64,000 bases of DNA from Apoderus coryli (Eukaryota > Arthropoda > Insecta > Coleoptera > Attelabidae), in NCBI GenBank assembly GCA_911728435.2, contig OU452198.1, positions 8,528,001-8,592,000 of the forward strand, in the 5' to 3' direction. The stretch's first letter is position 1; each line of letters opens with the position of its first letter. Shown one piece after another: positions 27,001 to 37,900 of the stretch. The translations under genes and the position numbers were made by a program. The notes below the pieces were generated by a model that had not been told where the DNA came from, made no database searches, and worked only from the letters and a program-made list of their open reading frames with translations.

Positions 27001-30000
27001 AATGCCTACTGAACAATTTTTATCGGTATGTGTCATTTACAAATATGAAATTATTGTTCTGTCGATGGTCCAGTGTTTTCCACCCATGAACAACATGACC
27101 GATGAATAACAAAAAACATATTTGAACGAATAATAACGGAATTTAACTTTTGTAATGGTGAATGTGGATGAGAATTGATTGACGGGTAATTCTATTTAAA
27201 ACCGGACAAAACATTATTACGATACAAGAGGGATTTGATGTTTTAACAATTTAGAACATACAACAACCAGGATAGATCACTTTTAAATTATCCATGCTGA
27301 GATTCCAGAATTGAGTTCTAAGATTAGAGAATAATTCGTCACAAATTTTAAAATAAAACAATGGTATATGGTATAGGCACAGTTTAAAATAATATACAGT
27401 TACCTCGTGTAGGCACGTTTGATGTTCATGTTCATATATAGTAGCGGGCCAGAAATGTGGCTGGGAATGTGACGAGTCGATGCCGTTTTCAGCGTCTACT
27501 GAACCTTCTAATCTATAGTTAATATTCGATGGTATAGGTAAATTGCAATCATAAAAGTTTGGAATCTAAAGTAATTTGTGGACTTCTGTTATATGTAACT
27601 TTAGCCTGATCGAAACAACAATTTTAATCATAATTTGGTACAAACGCAGTATGTATAGAGAGCCAGTTACGTTGTATAGACCGTACCCACCTACCTATTA
27701 GTCAAACTTTAAAATGTCAAAAGCATTTCTTAGACACGATCCCAAACTAATAATGATGAGATAAAAATTACAGGGAGAAAAATAACGATCAACGTAACAT
27801 ATCTTAAAATTGATTATAGGTAATGCGTAATGATTTTGGAAATAATTATAAAGTCGTTAGGGATATACATAATATAGACATACATAATATTTTGGTATGA
27901 ATTTGTATGAGTATATAAAATATATAAAACCAACGCCTTAATGTGCATGGGAGACTTCTTTTCAAGGTTAATATACCTCATTATTTCAGTTTCGATTTGT
28001 TTCTTTTCGTTGTTTTCATTCGTAAATATGTACTTCAATCAGATCACGCGTTTTATTCACATGAACCTGGTAACCTTCGAATACTAGGGGAGATTTTATT
28101 ATTATATAGATGAAGTCCTCAAACGGTTGCATTAATTTGTAAATGGTGCCTTTAGTTTAACCGTTTTAACATTTGCTAAGCGAAAGAATTATTTCCCGAA
28201 ATATCATTTTAAATTTAATTTATTGTTCTGCTCATTATCTCTCGTCTTTAGATTCTACTGTAGAGCGCTTTCAGGAAAATTACAGCGCGAACCATGGTCA
28301 TATAGCTTAAATTCCTGTACAAGTTGAATCTTATAAGCACGTAAACCAAGATCTTTACGTAATCAAGTGGATGAACACAAATTTAATTTTGAACTCAGTC
28401 TTCCTCACTCTCAGTGCAATCTATTCTCGTCAAAAAATCTTATGAACGATCGCCAAGTGGTTGACATACATGTTTCGGCATCATAAGAGTCTATCTTCAG
28501 CGGAATTGATGCAATGTTTAAAGGAGACAAGTACTGGTCTCAGATCAACATGAATCAATGATTAACATTTAGCAATTTGTGTTGTTGTATTTTAAAAGAT
28601 CTCGAAAGAAAAAGAATATTTTGTTAGATTATGACAAAAACAAATAGGTAGGTACTCAATTCAATTTAACTTATTGCGAAAACGATCCTTCTCGGAACAA
28701 TCACTTTAACGATTATGAGCATCATCTTTTTCAAAATAAATTTGAGCAAATTGAAGCCATTCATTACTTTGGTGGTTAATATGAATTTATCAACGAAAAT
28801 GTATTTCTCTCAGAATATGGCATTTTAGAAATCCAGCTCATGTAGACTTCAACTTCAAAATCCATCGAATATCGTTATGATCGTCTGGAGTAGACAGTAT
28901 ATTATATACCTACCTACCTACCTCCTGTACATATAGGCAAACAGACAATGTAATGAATCAACAACTTGAAACTCTGCCAAGTTATTTTGTTCATTAAAAT
29001 GCTTACGATGATTGTTTTTGTTGGTTAATATACGTATCTTTTTCAATTTGCCTCATTAATTTCACTTTCATAAATTTTAGGCAAATGACAGTTCTAATTC
29101 TAATATTATAAGTTTCGAATCTACATAACGGCCAGATCGGTTTAATATTAAACTGAAATATTGTCTTTTATTATTACTTACAGTTCTATTGTTTTATTTT
29201 ATTTTCAGTCTTGAGACGGCGCGCCGGCGAGTCATTTCAAATAAAAACGTTCTTTGTTAGTATATGAACTATCTAGCGGGTTTTATATGTGTGGATATTT
29301 TTTTAATTCTTTTTAAAACCAATTAATAAATACATATTAAAATTATTAACAAGTAAGTATTATTGAATTAAGGATTTAAAAAAAAAAGTATGAAAACAAA
29401 CCTGTTAAACGTTTACTCACACAGTTCTAGCACATTATAATAAATAAAACTCTATTCCGAGTCTCCGCTTGCAAGGCGTCAGGCGCATCTCGTCGCGCAT
29501 GCCGCCATTATAGGATATAACATGACAATAATCGCATAGACGTAGGTAGATACCCTTCACTACTGTGTTCAGTATATAGTGTTCATTGAACAATTTTGAA
29601 ACTGAAGTTAGGTACTCACTTATTTAATTTCACAGTTTTGATAATAATATTCAATGGTTACAGCTTAACTTTGAATTGGTTATTGCCAAAATACACTTGC
29701 ATTCGCGTTCTCTATTTTACCATTGCTTCAGCAAGGTTAAACAAAATAATCCTATCATTATCATAAACATTTTAGCTAGTCATGTTTATCATAAATATTT
29801 ATGCATATAAAATAGATAATTGAAAAACTACTTTTAATAGTTAGGTATATATTTAGATCCGAAAACTACTCGAAAATTATGATAGAAGATATAAAATAAA
29901 CTTTATGATGTTCAAAACATAACTAAGAAGCAATAAAACTTTTTTGATGATTTCCATCAAAATTCTCAGATTAATCGTTTAGATAAACATGTATAAAAGC

Positions 30001-33000
30001 ATAGCTCTACCAGAAATTTGTTGTATTCTTTATTGAATTTTTCAAATCAAAATAGATATTGCTAGGACACGAATAACATAAAGTATATTTGATAAAATCA
30101 TTTATAAATAATAAATATATTATACACTACCCTTACTCAGACCAATATTCTCATCCACATTATATATAGAAAAAAGATATAATTATTGCTAAATTACAAT
30201 AGATACTTTAGTTTATTATAATATATAGTTATTAAAAATTAAATTAAACAATAATAAATTAAAGATGATTGTTAAAGATATATGAAGTTTCAGTAAAATA
30301 AAAATTATATACCTGCCATGCTTGAACTGGTTTAAATAATAAAATCTAATATTTAATTGCCTAAAAAAATATATAATACCGTTCCACAACATATATTACA
30401 GACTTCCTAAACACATCCTACCATAAGTACTCATGAACATGTATGATGGGAACCAAATCAAAGAAAGAAAAAGTATCATTAGAAAAAATTATAAATAATA
30501 GATAACAACATCAGAAATTATCAGAGAGATATATAATAACAATTTAACAGTAAATTAATGTTTAAAAAAATAATAAGAAAACGGTACTGTTTGTTTCTGT
30601 AATAGTTCAACTAAAGTGGGTTTTTCTTATTCTCAGATTCGAAAATAATCATACAACTATATTACTGCTTATTTCGTTGACAATATCTGTATATTATAGG
30701 AGATAGTTAACTTTAAATGAAAGACTTACATATTGTTTGTGTTCCCATGACGGAGTAATTGCACATTTAGAATCTTTAAATGTTTGTTATTATTCTAGAC
30801 AATTTGTATGTTTGCTGTTTGCCAAGGGTTATGAACGCTTTCACATAGATTTATTCGTTACAAGTTTTGATTACAGTAGCTAAAACTAATACATAACCAG
30901 ATTATGTGGCATTTTAATTGAATTAGGTAGGTATTATCCAAACAGCCCGTTATTTGTATCTTCATGACTTAAATGTAAACAAAACTGTGTGGAATATTAT
31001 TTTTATAACAATTTCATAATACAAAATTATGGTTCTTTCACTTTTTTTGTGTTACTATTAAGTTAGTTTCATGTCCTAAAAGATATCGTGATTTTTAGTG
31101 AAATAGGTGTTCGATAAAAACCTAAAACACAACACGCAATATATTAACTCTTTGTCTATGTGGAAAAATATTAAATTTATATTAAAGTGATTGGAAAACA
31201 GTTATACCATACCTACCTACCTCATTCACAGGATGACCTAAAAAAAATTTACATGACGTTTAAACAAAGATCAAGGTTTGAAAAATAATAATCACAAGAA
31301 TATGCAATTACTGTCTTTAACTATTCTAAAGTAATAAGTAAATCGGAAACCAAGTAACAAACTAAGAATGTAACTAGGTACTCATTCATTCACTTTAGTT
31401 TTGGTATGTTTATCCATCTGTCATCAGAGCAGTGCAGTTGGGAACTCGGTTCGACACTTACCTACTTGGAATATTTTTTGTTCAAATATATCAATGTGGT
31501 TTTCCTGTGATGTTTCTTTATCTGAAGTATTGTTGGTATACTCGAATTGCTATTGATTTTTAAATTCTTAATGAAAGCTTGAACCCATTAGTTTATATTA
31601 TTATATTTCATAACTAAGACCTGTTTTTTTCTAAAATTATCCTTACAGATAATTTTTCATCCTCAGGAAAAGAAGGTGGAATACCATACGGACGACCAGA
31701 AAACGATCTAACAGACGAGAGACTTGCTCACATCCTAAATGAAGCAAATCAGTTTCAACATGTCAAGCAGACATCACATCATGAACAGGACTCTCATTCG
31801 AATGAAGATTCTAAATCACCGCACGGATGTCCGAGTCCATTTTCCAAAGAATCGTCATTAAATAAACGACTGAAGAAATATGAAAATGACGATATATCGC
31901 AAGATAAAGTTGTCAGAATTTACCAAGAGGAACTTGCGAAGATGATGAGTAGACGAATGGAGGATATGCGGAGTCCTAGAGATGGATTTCCACCTGGGTA
32001 AATTTTATTTTTTATATTATAACTTTATTATTACCAAATGCCATCAATATTAGAAGTATTGGTTAGTTGTCTATAACTATAGTTGTTAATATCAGGCTGA
32101 GAGCAGCGCTAAACTAATATACAGTATGTTTTTTCCCCAACTGTTTAGTGGAAACCATATGGAGAGGACGCAAGAAGAAATTCGCATGGCCCTGGATGCA
32201 TATCATCGAGAATTAGCAAAACTCAACCATGTCCAAAATCCCGCACAAATGCCTCCACTAGGACTCTTGGCTTTACAACAACAGGTTTTAGCACAGCATC
32301 ACCAACACAATCCCGTTCTCAATGGTGGTGTTCAAGATTTATCGCTACCCAAAGACAAAGTTAAAGTTATGAATGGTATTCAAGAGTCTGATATCAAAGA
32401 CAAAGACGACGATGCAATGTCACGACACTCGGGCAGCGCATTCAGTCTGGTACGACCGAAAATCGAACCCGGTACTCAACAGAATACCAGCTCAACTGCC
32501 TCCAGCCCATTGGGCAACACGATTCTACCTCCAATGACGCCTACAAGCGATGACTTCAGTGGTTCAGCCGCAGCAAGTCCGCTACAACGTATGGCAAACA
32601 TCACAAACTCACTGATATCACAACCACCAGTTCAACCTCATCACACATCATCACAACGCCCGCTAAAAGCAGTTTTACCGCCAATCACACAACAACAGTT
32701 TGATCTATACAATAATTTAAATACGGAAGACATTGTGAAGAAAGTCAAAGAACAACTCAGCCAGTATTCGATATCGCAACGGTTGTTTGGTGAAAATGTT
32801 TTGGGATTGAGTCAGGGATCTGTCAGTGATTTATTAGCACGACCCAAACCGTGGCATATGCTCACGCAGAAGGGTAGAGAACCCTTTATTCGAATGAAGA
32901 TGTTTTTGGAAGATGAGAATGCTATTCATAAGTTGGTGGCGTCTCAGTACAAAATTGCTCCTGAGAAATTGATGAGGACTGGTGGATATGGAGGAGGTAA

Positions 33001-34969
33001 GTAATTTTTTGTTTAGTTATAACTTATTTCATTCTCATGATTAAACTTCAGTGAATATCAAATCTAAAGTACTAATATTATTTCAATATAAATTTATATA
33101 ATTTACTTGAATCATAAAAAATGAATTTCTGAAATTTGTTTTATTATTCTTATAATAATAAAATCATTTTTTCCTTTTTCAATTTTAGCATGTACGTCTA
33201 TAAGCAAATCTATTCCACCAACCACTAAAATGCTAAGCGAAGCCGCCGGCCTACTAAACAAAATGCAAATAGAACAACAGCAAAGCCTCCTACCATCTTC
33301 TCTACAGCTCGGTCCTCCACACAACACAAATCCGCCCCCACCACCGCCACCAATGTTACTTACACCGCCGGGAATGCCTCCACATCACGCCATCAATCTG
33401 CAGAATACGGAACTATTAAAGAAAAGTGTTAGCCATACCAGTCCGCACGCGATACAGCATTCTCCTCTAGCGCAACACCAACCCGCATTACGAAATATGC
33501 AACATATAAGCCCTAGTGTCTACGAGATGGCAGCACTAACACAAGATCTCGATACGCAAGTGATCACGACTAAAATCAAGGAGGCGCTGTTAGCTAATAA
33601 CATAGGACAAAAGGTAAGAAGACAATATATTCTCAAAATAATGAAAAGGGTGTCCGTCTAAACTACCAAATATAATCATTTTAATGTTTACTTTCAGATA
33701 TTTGGTGAAGCCGTCCTTGGTCTGTCCCAGGGCTCAGTTTCCGAACTGCTCTCCAAACCGAAACCATGGCATATGCTGTCAATCAAAGGCAGAGAACCTT
33801 TTATACGTATGCAGCTTTGGTTAAACGATGCGCACAATATTGACCGATTACAAGCACTTAAAAATGAACGACGGGAGGCGAACAAAAGGCGTCGCAGCTC
33901 CGGAGCTGGTCACGATAATTCATCGGATACATCCAGTAATGATACTTCAGAATTCTACCATTCGAATAGTCCGGGCCCACAAGGACCACCAAATGCTAAG
34001 AAACAACGAGTTTTGTTTAGTGAAGAACAAAAAGAAGCGTTGCGATTAGCGTTTGCTCTAGATCCATATCCAAATGTTGCTACAATTGAATTCTTGGCTG
34101 GTGAATTAAATTTGAGTAGTAGAACTATTACAAATTGGTTCCACAACCATCGGATGAGATTAAAGCAACAAGTTCCACATGGAATGCCATCGGATCTTCC
34201 ACCACGTGATCAAAGTGGCAACCAACCTTTTGATCCTGTACAGTTTAGATTACTATTAAACCAAAGACTAATGGAGCTCAATAAGGAACGCTTGGGGCTC
34301 AGTGGCGTACCATTACCATATCCACCATTCCTTGCCGCCAATACGAGTTTAGCAGCTCTAATTTCGCGAGGATTAATACCTACAGGTGATTTAGCATCCT
34401 TAAACAATGCTGTTAAAGAACAAATGTCAGGTCTAGATCTCAGTATGACATCTCTAAAACGAGAACCTGGTGATTTTGATGACGATGATGATGTGGAAAG
34501 TAATGTTGGCTCTGAGGACAGTAACATGTCGGGCAGTTTACATGGTGGTGAAGTCAAAATAGAACAAAAAGAACCTTCAGCCGCTATGAACCAAAACCGA
34601 TCATCCAGGAGGAAGCCTGCTGCACCTATGTGGGTCAATCCCAACTGGGAAGAGGAAAAGTCAAATAAAGACCATCCTAGTGACGAGGTAATTATAAACG
34701 GCGTGTGTGTAATGCAGACTGAAGATAATTATGGAAACAGACGAAACAGTGAGGAGACGACAGTAAGGGTCGAACCGCAGGCGGTACTAGACCGGTTTGA
34801 AGATGACAGGAGTGAAACATCGTCAGTAAGCAACGAAGATCAACACGAACAGAACGGACTAACGAAAGATATTTGTGATGAAGTTAACGAAGATGATGAC
34901 GTTAATAAAAACGAAGAGTGTGGAACGAAGATTAAACAAGAAAACGAAGAGGAACGGTGGGAGTATTAA
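17881..34969 (+). CDS. cut: Homeobox protein Cut (CUX family): nine exons, 3' part of the gene
   Basis: Cut is a sequence-specific nuclear transcription factor that sets cell identity in insect sense organs, wing margin and other tissues. The visible coding exons are 17,881-18,062, 18,206-18,330, 20,815-21,313, 21,412-21,581, 21,674-21,910, 31,667-31,997, 32,149-32,996, 33,189-33,613 and 33,698-34,969. Phases match at every junction, giving about 1,362 residues. Domain order is coiled coil, CUT1, a long low-complexity linker, CUT2, a proline-rich linker, CUT3, homeodomain and an acidic C-terminus. Three CUT repeats plus a homeodomain with WFHNHR in helix 3 (His50) are diagnostic of Cut/CUX; one-CUT (Onecut) and SATB proteins are excluded. 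The true N-terminus is not identified and probably lies upstream. Confidence 0.96.
18206..18330 (+). CDS. cut: cut exon: conserved [17 protein letters not shown] segment
   Basis: The acceptor is TTTGTTACAG and the donor GAAG|GTGAGT. Joined to the previous exon it reads [16 protein letters not shown] and then [13 protein letters not shown], a strongly conserved block at the end of the Cut coiled coil. It is followed by a Ser/Pro-rich stretch. The exon leaves one base (phase 1), which fits the next exon. Confidence 0.92.
18331..20814. other. cut intron, about 2.5 kb, nothing recognised
   Basis: AT-rich sequence bounded by GTGAGT and TTGTTTCCAG. I see no repeat, RNA gene or extra exon that I can support. 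Confidence 0.7.
20815..21313 (+). CDS. cut: cut exon: Gln/Asn/Pro/Ser-rich linker with GSFLGEEIV motif
   Basis: The acceptor is CTTGTTTCCAG and the donor TATAG|GTAATT. The exon encodes a low-complexity stretch rich in His, Gln, Asn and Ser, then the conserved block [20 protein letters not shown] further unstructured part ends in EEALKSPYR. The base composition is less AT-rich than the introns. Antisense and +2 frame ORFs over this exon are shadows. Confidence 0.92.
21412..21581 (+). CDS. cut: cut exon: segment immediately N-terminal to CUT1
   Basis: The acceptor is TTTTTGATTTCAG and the donor TTAG|GTAAAT. It encodes [20 protein letters not shown] and continues through [18 protein letters not shown], the conserved lead-in to CUT1. 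The intron separating it from the CUT1 exon is only about 90 bp. Confidence 0.93.
21674..21910 (+). CDS. cut: cut exon: CUT domain 1
   Basis: The acceptor is TTTCTTCCAG and the donor AAAG|GTAAAA. Nearly the whole exon is CUT repeat 1: [19 protein letters not shown], then [20 protein letters not shown] and [15 protein letters not shown]. It ends in LLKSLIPKK. The [16 protein letters not shown] signature is the DNA-binding core of the CUT domain. It leaves one base and is followed by a 9.8-kb intron. Confidence 0.95.
22266..22523. repeat. Inverted-repeat (MITE-like) segment
   Basis: GTGTGTGGGCG and GACAAAAAATCCTTTAC near 22,266-22,295 return as reverse complements at about 22,463-22,523. Motifs ACAGGGTGGC (22,249), ACAGGGTGTCGC (22,347) and ACCCTGTATA (22,407) are typical of insect MITE ends. 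Several nested or abutting copies may be present; boundaries are uncertain. The opposed 70- and 87-codon ORFs in this stretch are products of the palindrome. Confidence 0.5.
22795..23110. repeat. Second inverted-repeat (MITE-like) segment ending in CACCCTGTA
   Basis: The block CGGTTTTCGCGAACCTGAGC with AAACGAAAGAAGTCGCAAAC on the left is mirrored by GTTTGCGGCATCTTTCGTTT and GCTAAGGTTCGAGAAAACCG on the right. GGACACCCTGTAC follows at about 23,093. It is adjacent to the previous inverted repeat, so both could belong to one larger composite element. Confidence 0.5.
24245..24510 (+). mobile_element. Possible PIF/Harbinger-type fragment with a truncated 34-codon ORF
   Basis: The sequence begins GGTACGTCCACATGCGCAAG, reminiscent of the GGTGCGT end of the MITE at 12,714. 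At 24,406 an ATG opens a 34-codon frame starting [17 protein letters not shown]. The W-S-x-E-x-x-x-x-LI pattern recalls the start of MADF/Myb-like proteins that accompany Harbinger nucleases. No second end and no nuclease are seen. This is a weak call based on two partial resemblances. Confidence 0.3.
25928..26491. mobile_element. Foldback MITE, about 560 bp
   Basis: The outer blocks GCAAAAAAAAAA, then GGACTGC, TGAGTATAAA and CGAACCCCTGG on the left recur as reverse complements on the right (AGGGGTTCG, TTTTATACTCA, GCAGTCC, then T-rich and TGC). The core has further internal mirrored blocks such as AAATGGCCTTCATA and GAAGGCCACTTTT. No transposase is encoded; the 60-70 codon ORFs here are palindrome by-products. 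Confidence 0.7.
28472..28500 (-). repeat. CTGAAGA...GAAA motif, second occurrence
   Basis: The minus strand reads CTGAAGATAGACTC and, 9 bases on, GCCGAAACATG. The same arrangement occurs at 8,029-8,057. The stem between the two boxes is degenerate here. It probably marks the 3' end of a decayed retroelement; no associated coding sequence is visible. Confidence 0.3.
29209..29267 (+). CDS. Candidate alternative terminal exon of cut (CUT1-only isoform)
   Basis: A good acceptor (TTTTATTTTATTTTCAG) is followed by a GC-rich stretch that stays open in the phase left by the CUT1 exon. It codes for [19 protein letters not shown] and then a stop. If used, the product would lack CUT2, CUT3 and the homeodomain. 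It stands out because GGCGCGCCGGCG sits in very AT-rich DNA. No transcript evidence exists, and a 19-codon frame is easily fortuitous. Confidence 0.15.
31667..31997 (+). CDS. cut: cut exon: acidic/His-rich linker before CUT2
   Basis: Two acceptors lie 18 bases apart: CCTTACAG ending at 31,648 and CATCCTCAG ending at 31,666. Both keep the reading frame; the upstream one adds six residues (Asp-Asn-Phe-Ser-Ser-Ser). The exon encodes [20 protein letters not shown], then a region with [15 protein letters not shown]. It ends with [20 protein letters not shown] and a short tail, a segment characteristic of Cut. The donor is CTGG|GTAAAT. Confidence 0.9.
32149..32996 (+). CDS. cut: cut exon: linker and CUT domain 2
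   Basis: The acceptor is CAACTGTTTAG and the donor GGAG|GTAAGT. The exon begins with the conserved [20 protein letters not shown] and then a Gln/His/Ser/Pro-rich linker. CUT2 occupies about 32,719-32,960: [20 protein letters not shown], then [20 protein letters not shown] and [15 protein letters not shown]. The in-frame ATG upstream at 32,126 lies in the intron and is not a start. Confidence 0.95.
33189..33613 (+). CDS. cut: cut exon: proline-rich linker and start of CUT3
   Basis: The acceptor is TTCAATTTTAG and the donor AAAAG|GTAAGA. It encodes [19 protein letters not shown], a run of seven prolines, and the first helix of CUT3 from 33,545 ([20 protein letters not shown]). The intron that splits CUT3 falls after Gly-Gln-Lys and is 84 bp. 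Reading through it hits a stop, as expected. Confidence 0.93.
33698..34969 (+). CDS. cut: cut last exon: rest of CUT3, homeodomain, acidic C-terminus, stop
   Basis: The acceptor is TTACTTTCAG. CUT3 continues with [20 protein letters not shown] and [19 protein letters not shown]. The homeodomain lies at about 33,998-34,171, from [19 protein letters not shown] to [15 protein letters not shown], with His at position 50 as in Cut. Downstream are [14 protein letters not shown], an Asp run, [15 protein letters not shown] and [18 protein letters not shown], then an acidic tail ending in EEERWEY and TAA. Lys-x-Glu motifs ([20 protein letters not shown]) are candidate SUMO sites by pattern only. Confidence 0.96.
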   Translation: MFGEAVLGLSQGSVSELLSKPKPWHMLSIKGREPFIRMQLWLNDAHNIDRLQALKNERREANKRRRSSGAGHDNSSDTSSNDTSEFYHSNSPGPQGPPNAKKQRVLFSEEQKEALRLAFALDPYPNVATIEFLAGELNLSSRTITNWFHNHRMRLKQQVPHGMPSDLPPRDQSGNQPFDPVQFRLLLNQRLMELNKERLGLSGVPLPYPPFLAANTSLAALISRGLIPTGDLASLNNAVKEQMSGLDLSMTSLKREPGDFDDDDDVESNVGSEDSNMSGSLHGGEVKIEQKEPSAAMNQNRSSRRKPAAPMWVNPNWEEEKSNKDHPSDEVIINGVCVMQTEDNYGNRRNSEETTVRVEPQAVLDRFEDDRSETSSVSNEDQHEQNGLTKDICDEVNEDDDVNKNEECGTKIKQENEEERWEY

Positions 34970-37900
34970 ATGTTATGTTTTGAGACTGTTTTAGTAACAG
35001 TGAGAGTGAGAATGTTTGTTTGCTAAAACAAAATTATTATAAGGACTTCCATTGGTTGACTATTGTTAGTACCTATAAGTATAGGAAAAGTTGACAGTTT
35101 ATTTTATGTATTATAATTATTTGTTGTAAAATATTTGAAGAAAAAGTGCAATCAACTCGAAATGTTTCAAAATATAGTTAGAACGTATTAATTATGGTAA
35201 GTCTAAAATTATTTATTAATATTATCTAAATCGAATGTGATGTTTAAGTACTATTATATTATTTTTTATTATTAATTAATAAGATTTTGTTAAATATAAA
35301 TAGTTAAAAAAACTTTTTTAAAAAAAGGTATATATAAACACGCTCACTATTTAAATGTGAACATTTAGAAATTTCTTGCCAATTTTTAATTGTATAGATT
35401 TATTAATATTGGCATTAATGTGCGAAGACGAAGAAGTGGGGGACTCGAATACAGCAAGAAATAACTGCTAACCGGAAGATTTACTAAAACACTTATTTTG
35501 GCTCATCCACTTCTTAGTCTGCGCACTCCAATCTTTTTTGTATAATATTTTAAGTAGTTAAGAGAAGACTGTTACCCCGTTATAAATAAATTGCATATAA
35601 ATAATTTCAAGCCAAACAATAATTGTAATATTGTGATGGTTAAAAATTAAAATGCAAAAAAAATGTTTTAAACATTTTGTGATATATTCTAAATACGGTT
35701 TATTTTTTATTAATAATTAAGATTCTATTTAAAAGAGTTTTTCCTATAAATAAATGTTTCAGTTTTTTATTTTCGTTTGTGAAAATGTGAAAAACTTTAC
35801 ATACAACGGCCAAAAATTTATTAAAGTAATGCAATCTGAGAAAAAATGATAGATTATACATAAAATATTAGGTACTTTCATTTATTATAAAACATAATGT
35901 TGTATAAAATTAGATATCTATACATATTTAATAACAAACTACTTAAGTACTACATTTTTGGAATAATATTTTTTTTATTTGTAATTTGTAAGAAACGTGG
36001 AAAAAATATTTTTTAGTTTATCTTATAATATAATTTTTGTATTTTGTTAGAATAGTCTAGTCTCGTCAAACTGTGGGCATCGAACAGCTAAATACAAACC
36101 ATATTATTTATTTCCTATAAATTTAGAATGGCCAGTAGTACTGATTTATTTTTTTATTTCGTTTGTGTAAAAGATCACAAGAAAATACTTTATTCTAGAA
36201 ATAATTGCCATTTAAATATTATAAATGCAATAAATAATTATTATTTGGTTACAATTTACTTATTTTTTACCTAATAAATTGCTGAAGCCATAAAATAATG
36301 TTATTATAAAGCTTAATTTAAAATCACACTTGAAAGAAAATTGAACTTCTACCAGGCGGTATTCAGAATTACATCAAATATATCCAAGTTTATAAGTGTA
36401 TATTGTACTCGTATAGCGTAGTATCTCCAAAACCGTTACATCACTAGGTCGGTTAGAGAAAGTCTGCATTTCAGGATAGCCAACTATAGGTATGGCTGCC
36501 AATTTGTCACAGGTTTCTGAGATATGAGTAGAAAGATAAAAAAACGCTAAGAACTAAGGAAATAAAATTATATGAGAGAAAAATATTCCTTTTCACCTTT
36601 ACACAATTATATCGCAGACTTGATATTACCACAAGTCTTTTTTTTAACGCTCCAATCCAAACTATTGCACAGTAATTAAGTAAAAATAAGTCGTTTGAAG
36701 CAACATTACCCGAAGAGAAGAATTCCTAATTATAGAACTTTTATCAAGTCTTGCAACCGTTACGTTATTTAAATAGGTTCTGTTTAATAAAATTATTAAA
36801 AAATTTATGTCACATTTACTTAAGTAATCTTTTGAGTTAACTATGTGATATCTTAAATGTCAAACAATTTTAAAAACAATATTTTATAAAGTAATCCATT
36901 ACGAAGATGAGTGTTAAATAAATTTAAACTATATTAATCTTGCGAGAATCTTTTAGAAAGTTAACAATGGAAAATTTAAATATTTAATGAGTCCAAAGAT
37001 AATAGAAAACTATTCCTATTATTTTATAATTTACAATTTATATTATGACAAACAAAAAGAAAAATTATATAAGTACGGGATTAGTCAATAATTATCAAGT
37101 AAAGTTAATGTTAAATTTGTAATGTTTAAAAGTCATTTTTTCACATCTTTGATTCAGCTTGTAATAATAAAAAATGTTTTCTATTACTTTTAGGCTGACT
37201 AAATGTTTAAAATTTTCATTGTTAACTTCCTAAAAGGTTCTCGAAAGATTAATTTAGGTTAAAGTCATTGAAGATGGCACAACGCATTCAAATTTTGTGG
37301 TGCAGACGTATTTTATTCATTAATTTAATAAATAAAGTAATAACAGATTTGAAGAAAGCTTTATTTTGAAAGTAAAATAGTTATTTGTTATATTTGGCAG
37401 TTATTTCTAAAATGTATATATCTCATGTAGATCACGGACAATATTCAATGAACAGTTAGTTATTAAGTTAGCCAATAATCAGTACACATTACATTAAAAA
37501 AATCACCTGTTCATAAGATGTTGTCAAATACCTACCTACATTATATTTATTTTTTTTATTGAGATCTCAAAAGAAGTTTGTTTTGAAAAATTATAAATTA
37601 TTGTAATTAATTAAATTTTCATTATATAAAAAATAGCTTTAATTTTCTCCAAATGATTAATTAGAAATATATTAACTACATATCGTTAATTATAAGTGAT
37701 TTAAACATAAAAAAGAAAATAAAATGAATCAAAAGTAAAATCCACCCAAACATAAACTACTTAGATGAACTAAATTTAATACTATTTATATAATGTAATT
37801 AATTGCCATAAATATGATTCTTTTACTTTTTTTGTATTTATTTAAATTAATTTTTCACGAATAAATAAATCAGTTAATTAAAAGTGCAATATTTTCAAGA

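Larger units (their letters stand above)
21911..31648. other. Large cut intron between CUT1 and CUT2 parts
   Basis: A 9.7-kb AT-rich intron. It holds stem-forming repeats at 22,266-23,065, a Harbinger-like fragment near 24,245, a foldback MITE at 25,928-26,491 and a possible alternative last exon at 29,209. The stretch 26,500-28,440 and most of 29,300-31,600 show nothing I can support. A GC-rich patch lies at 29,215-29,235. Confidence 0.6.

Noticed and set aside
32126..32148. A start codon for a separate CUT2-homeodomain protein
   Set aside because: The ATG lies in the intron ahead of the acceptor at 32,148; the exon joins in phase to the preceding cut exon.
33614..33661. Extension of the CUT3 exon to a stop at 33,661
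   Set aside because: This is intron read-through; the donor GTAAGA at 33,614 and the CUT3 continuation at 33,698 restore the domain.
35420..35526. A microRNA precursor
   Set aside because: The loop of about 65 nt is too long and the arms have bulges in the wrong places for Drosha/Dicer processing.
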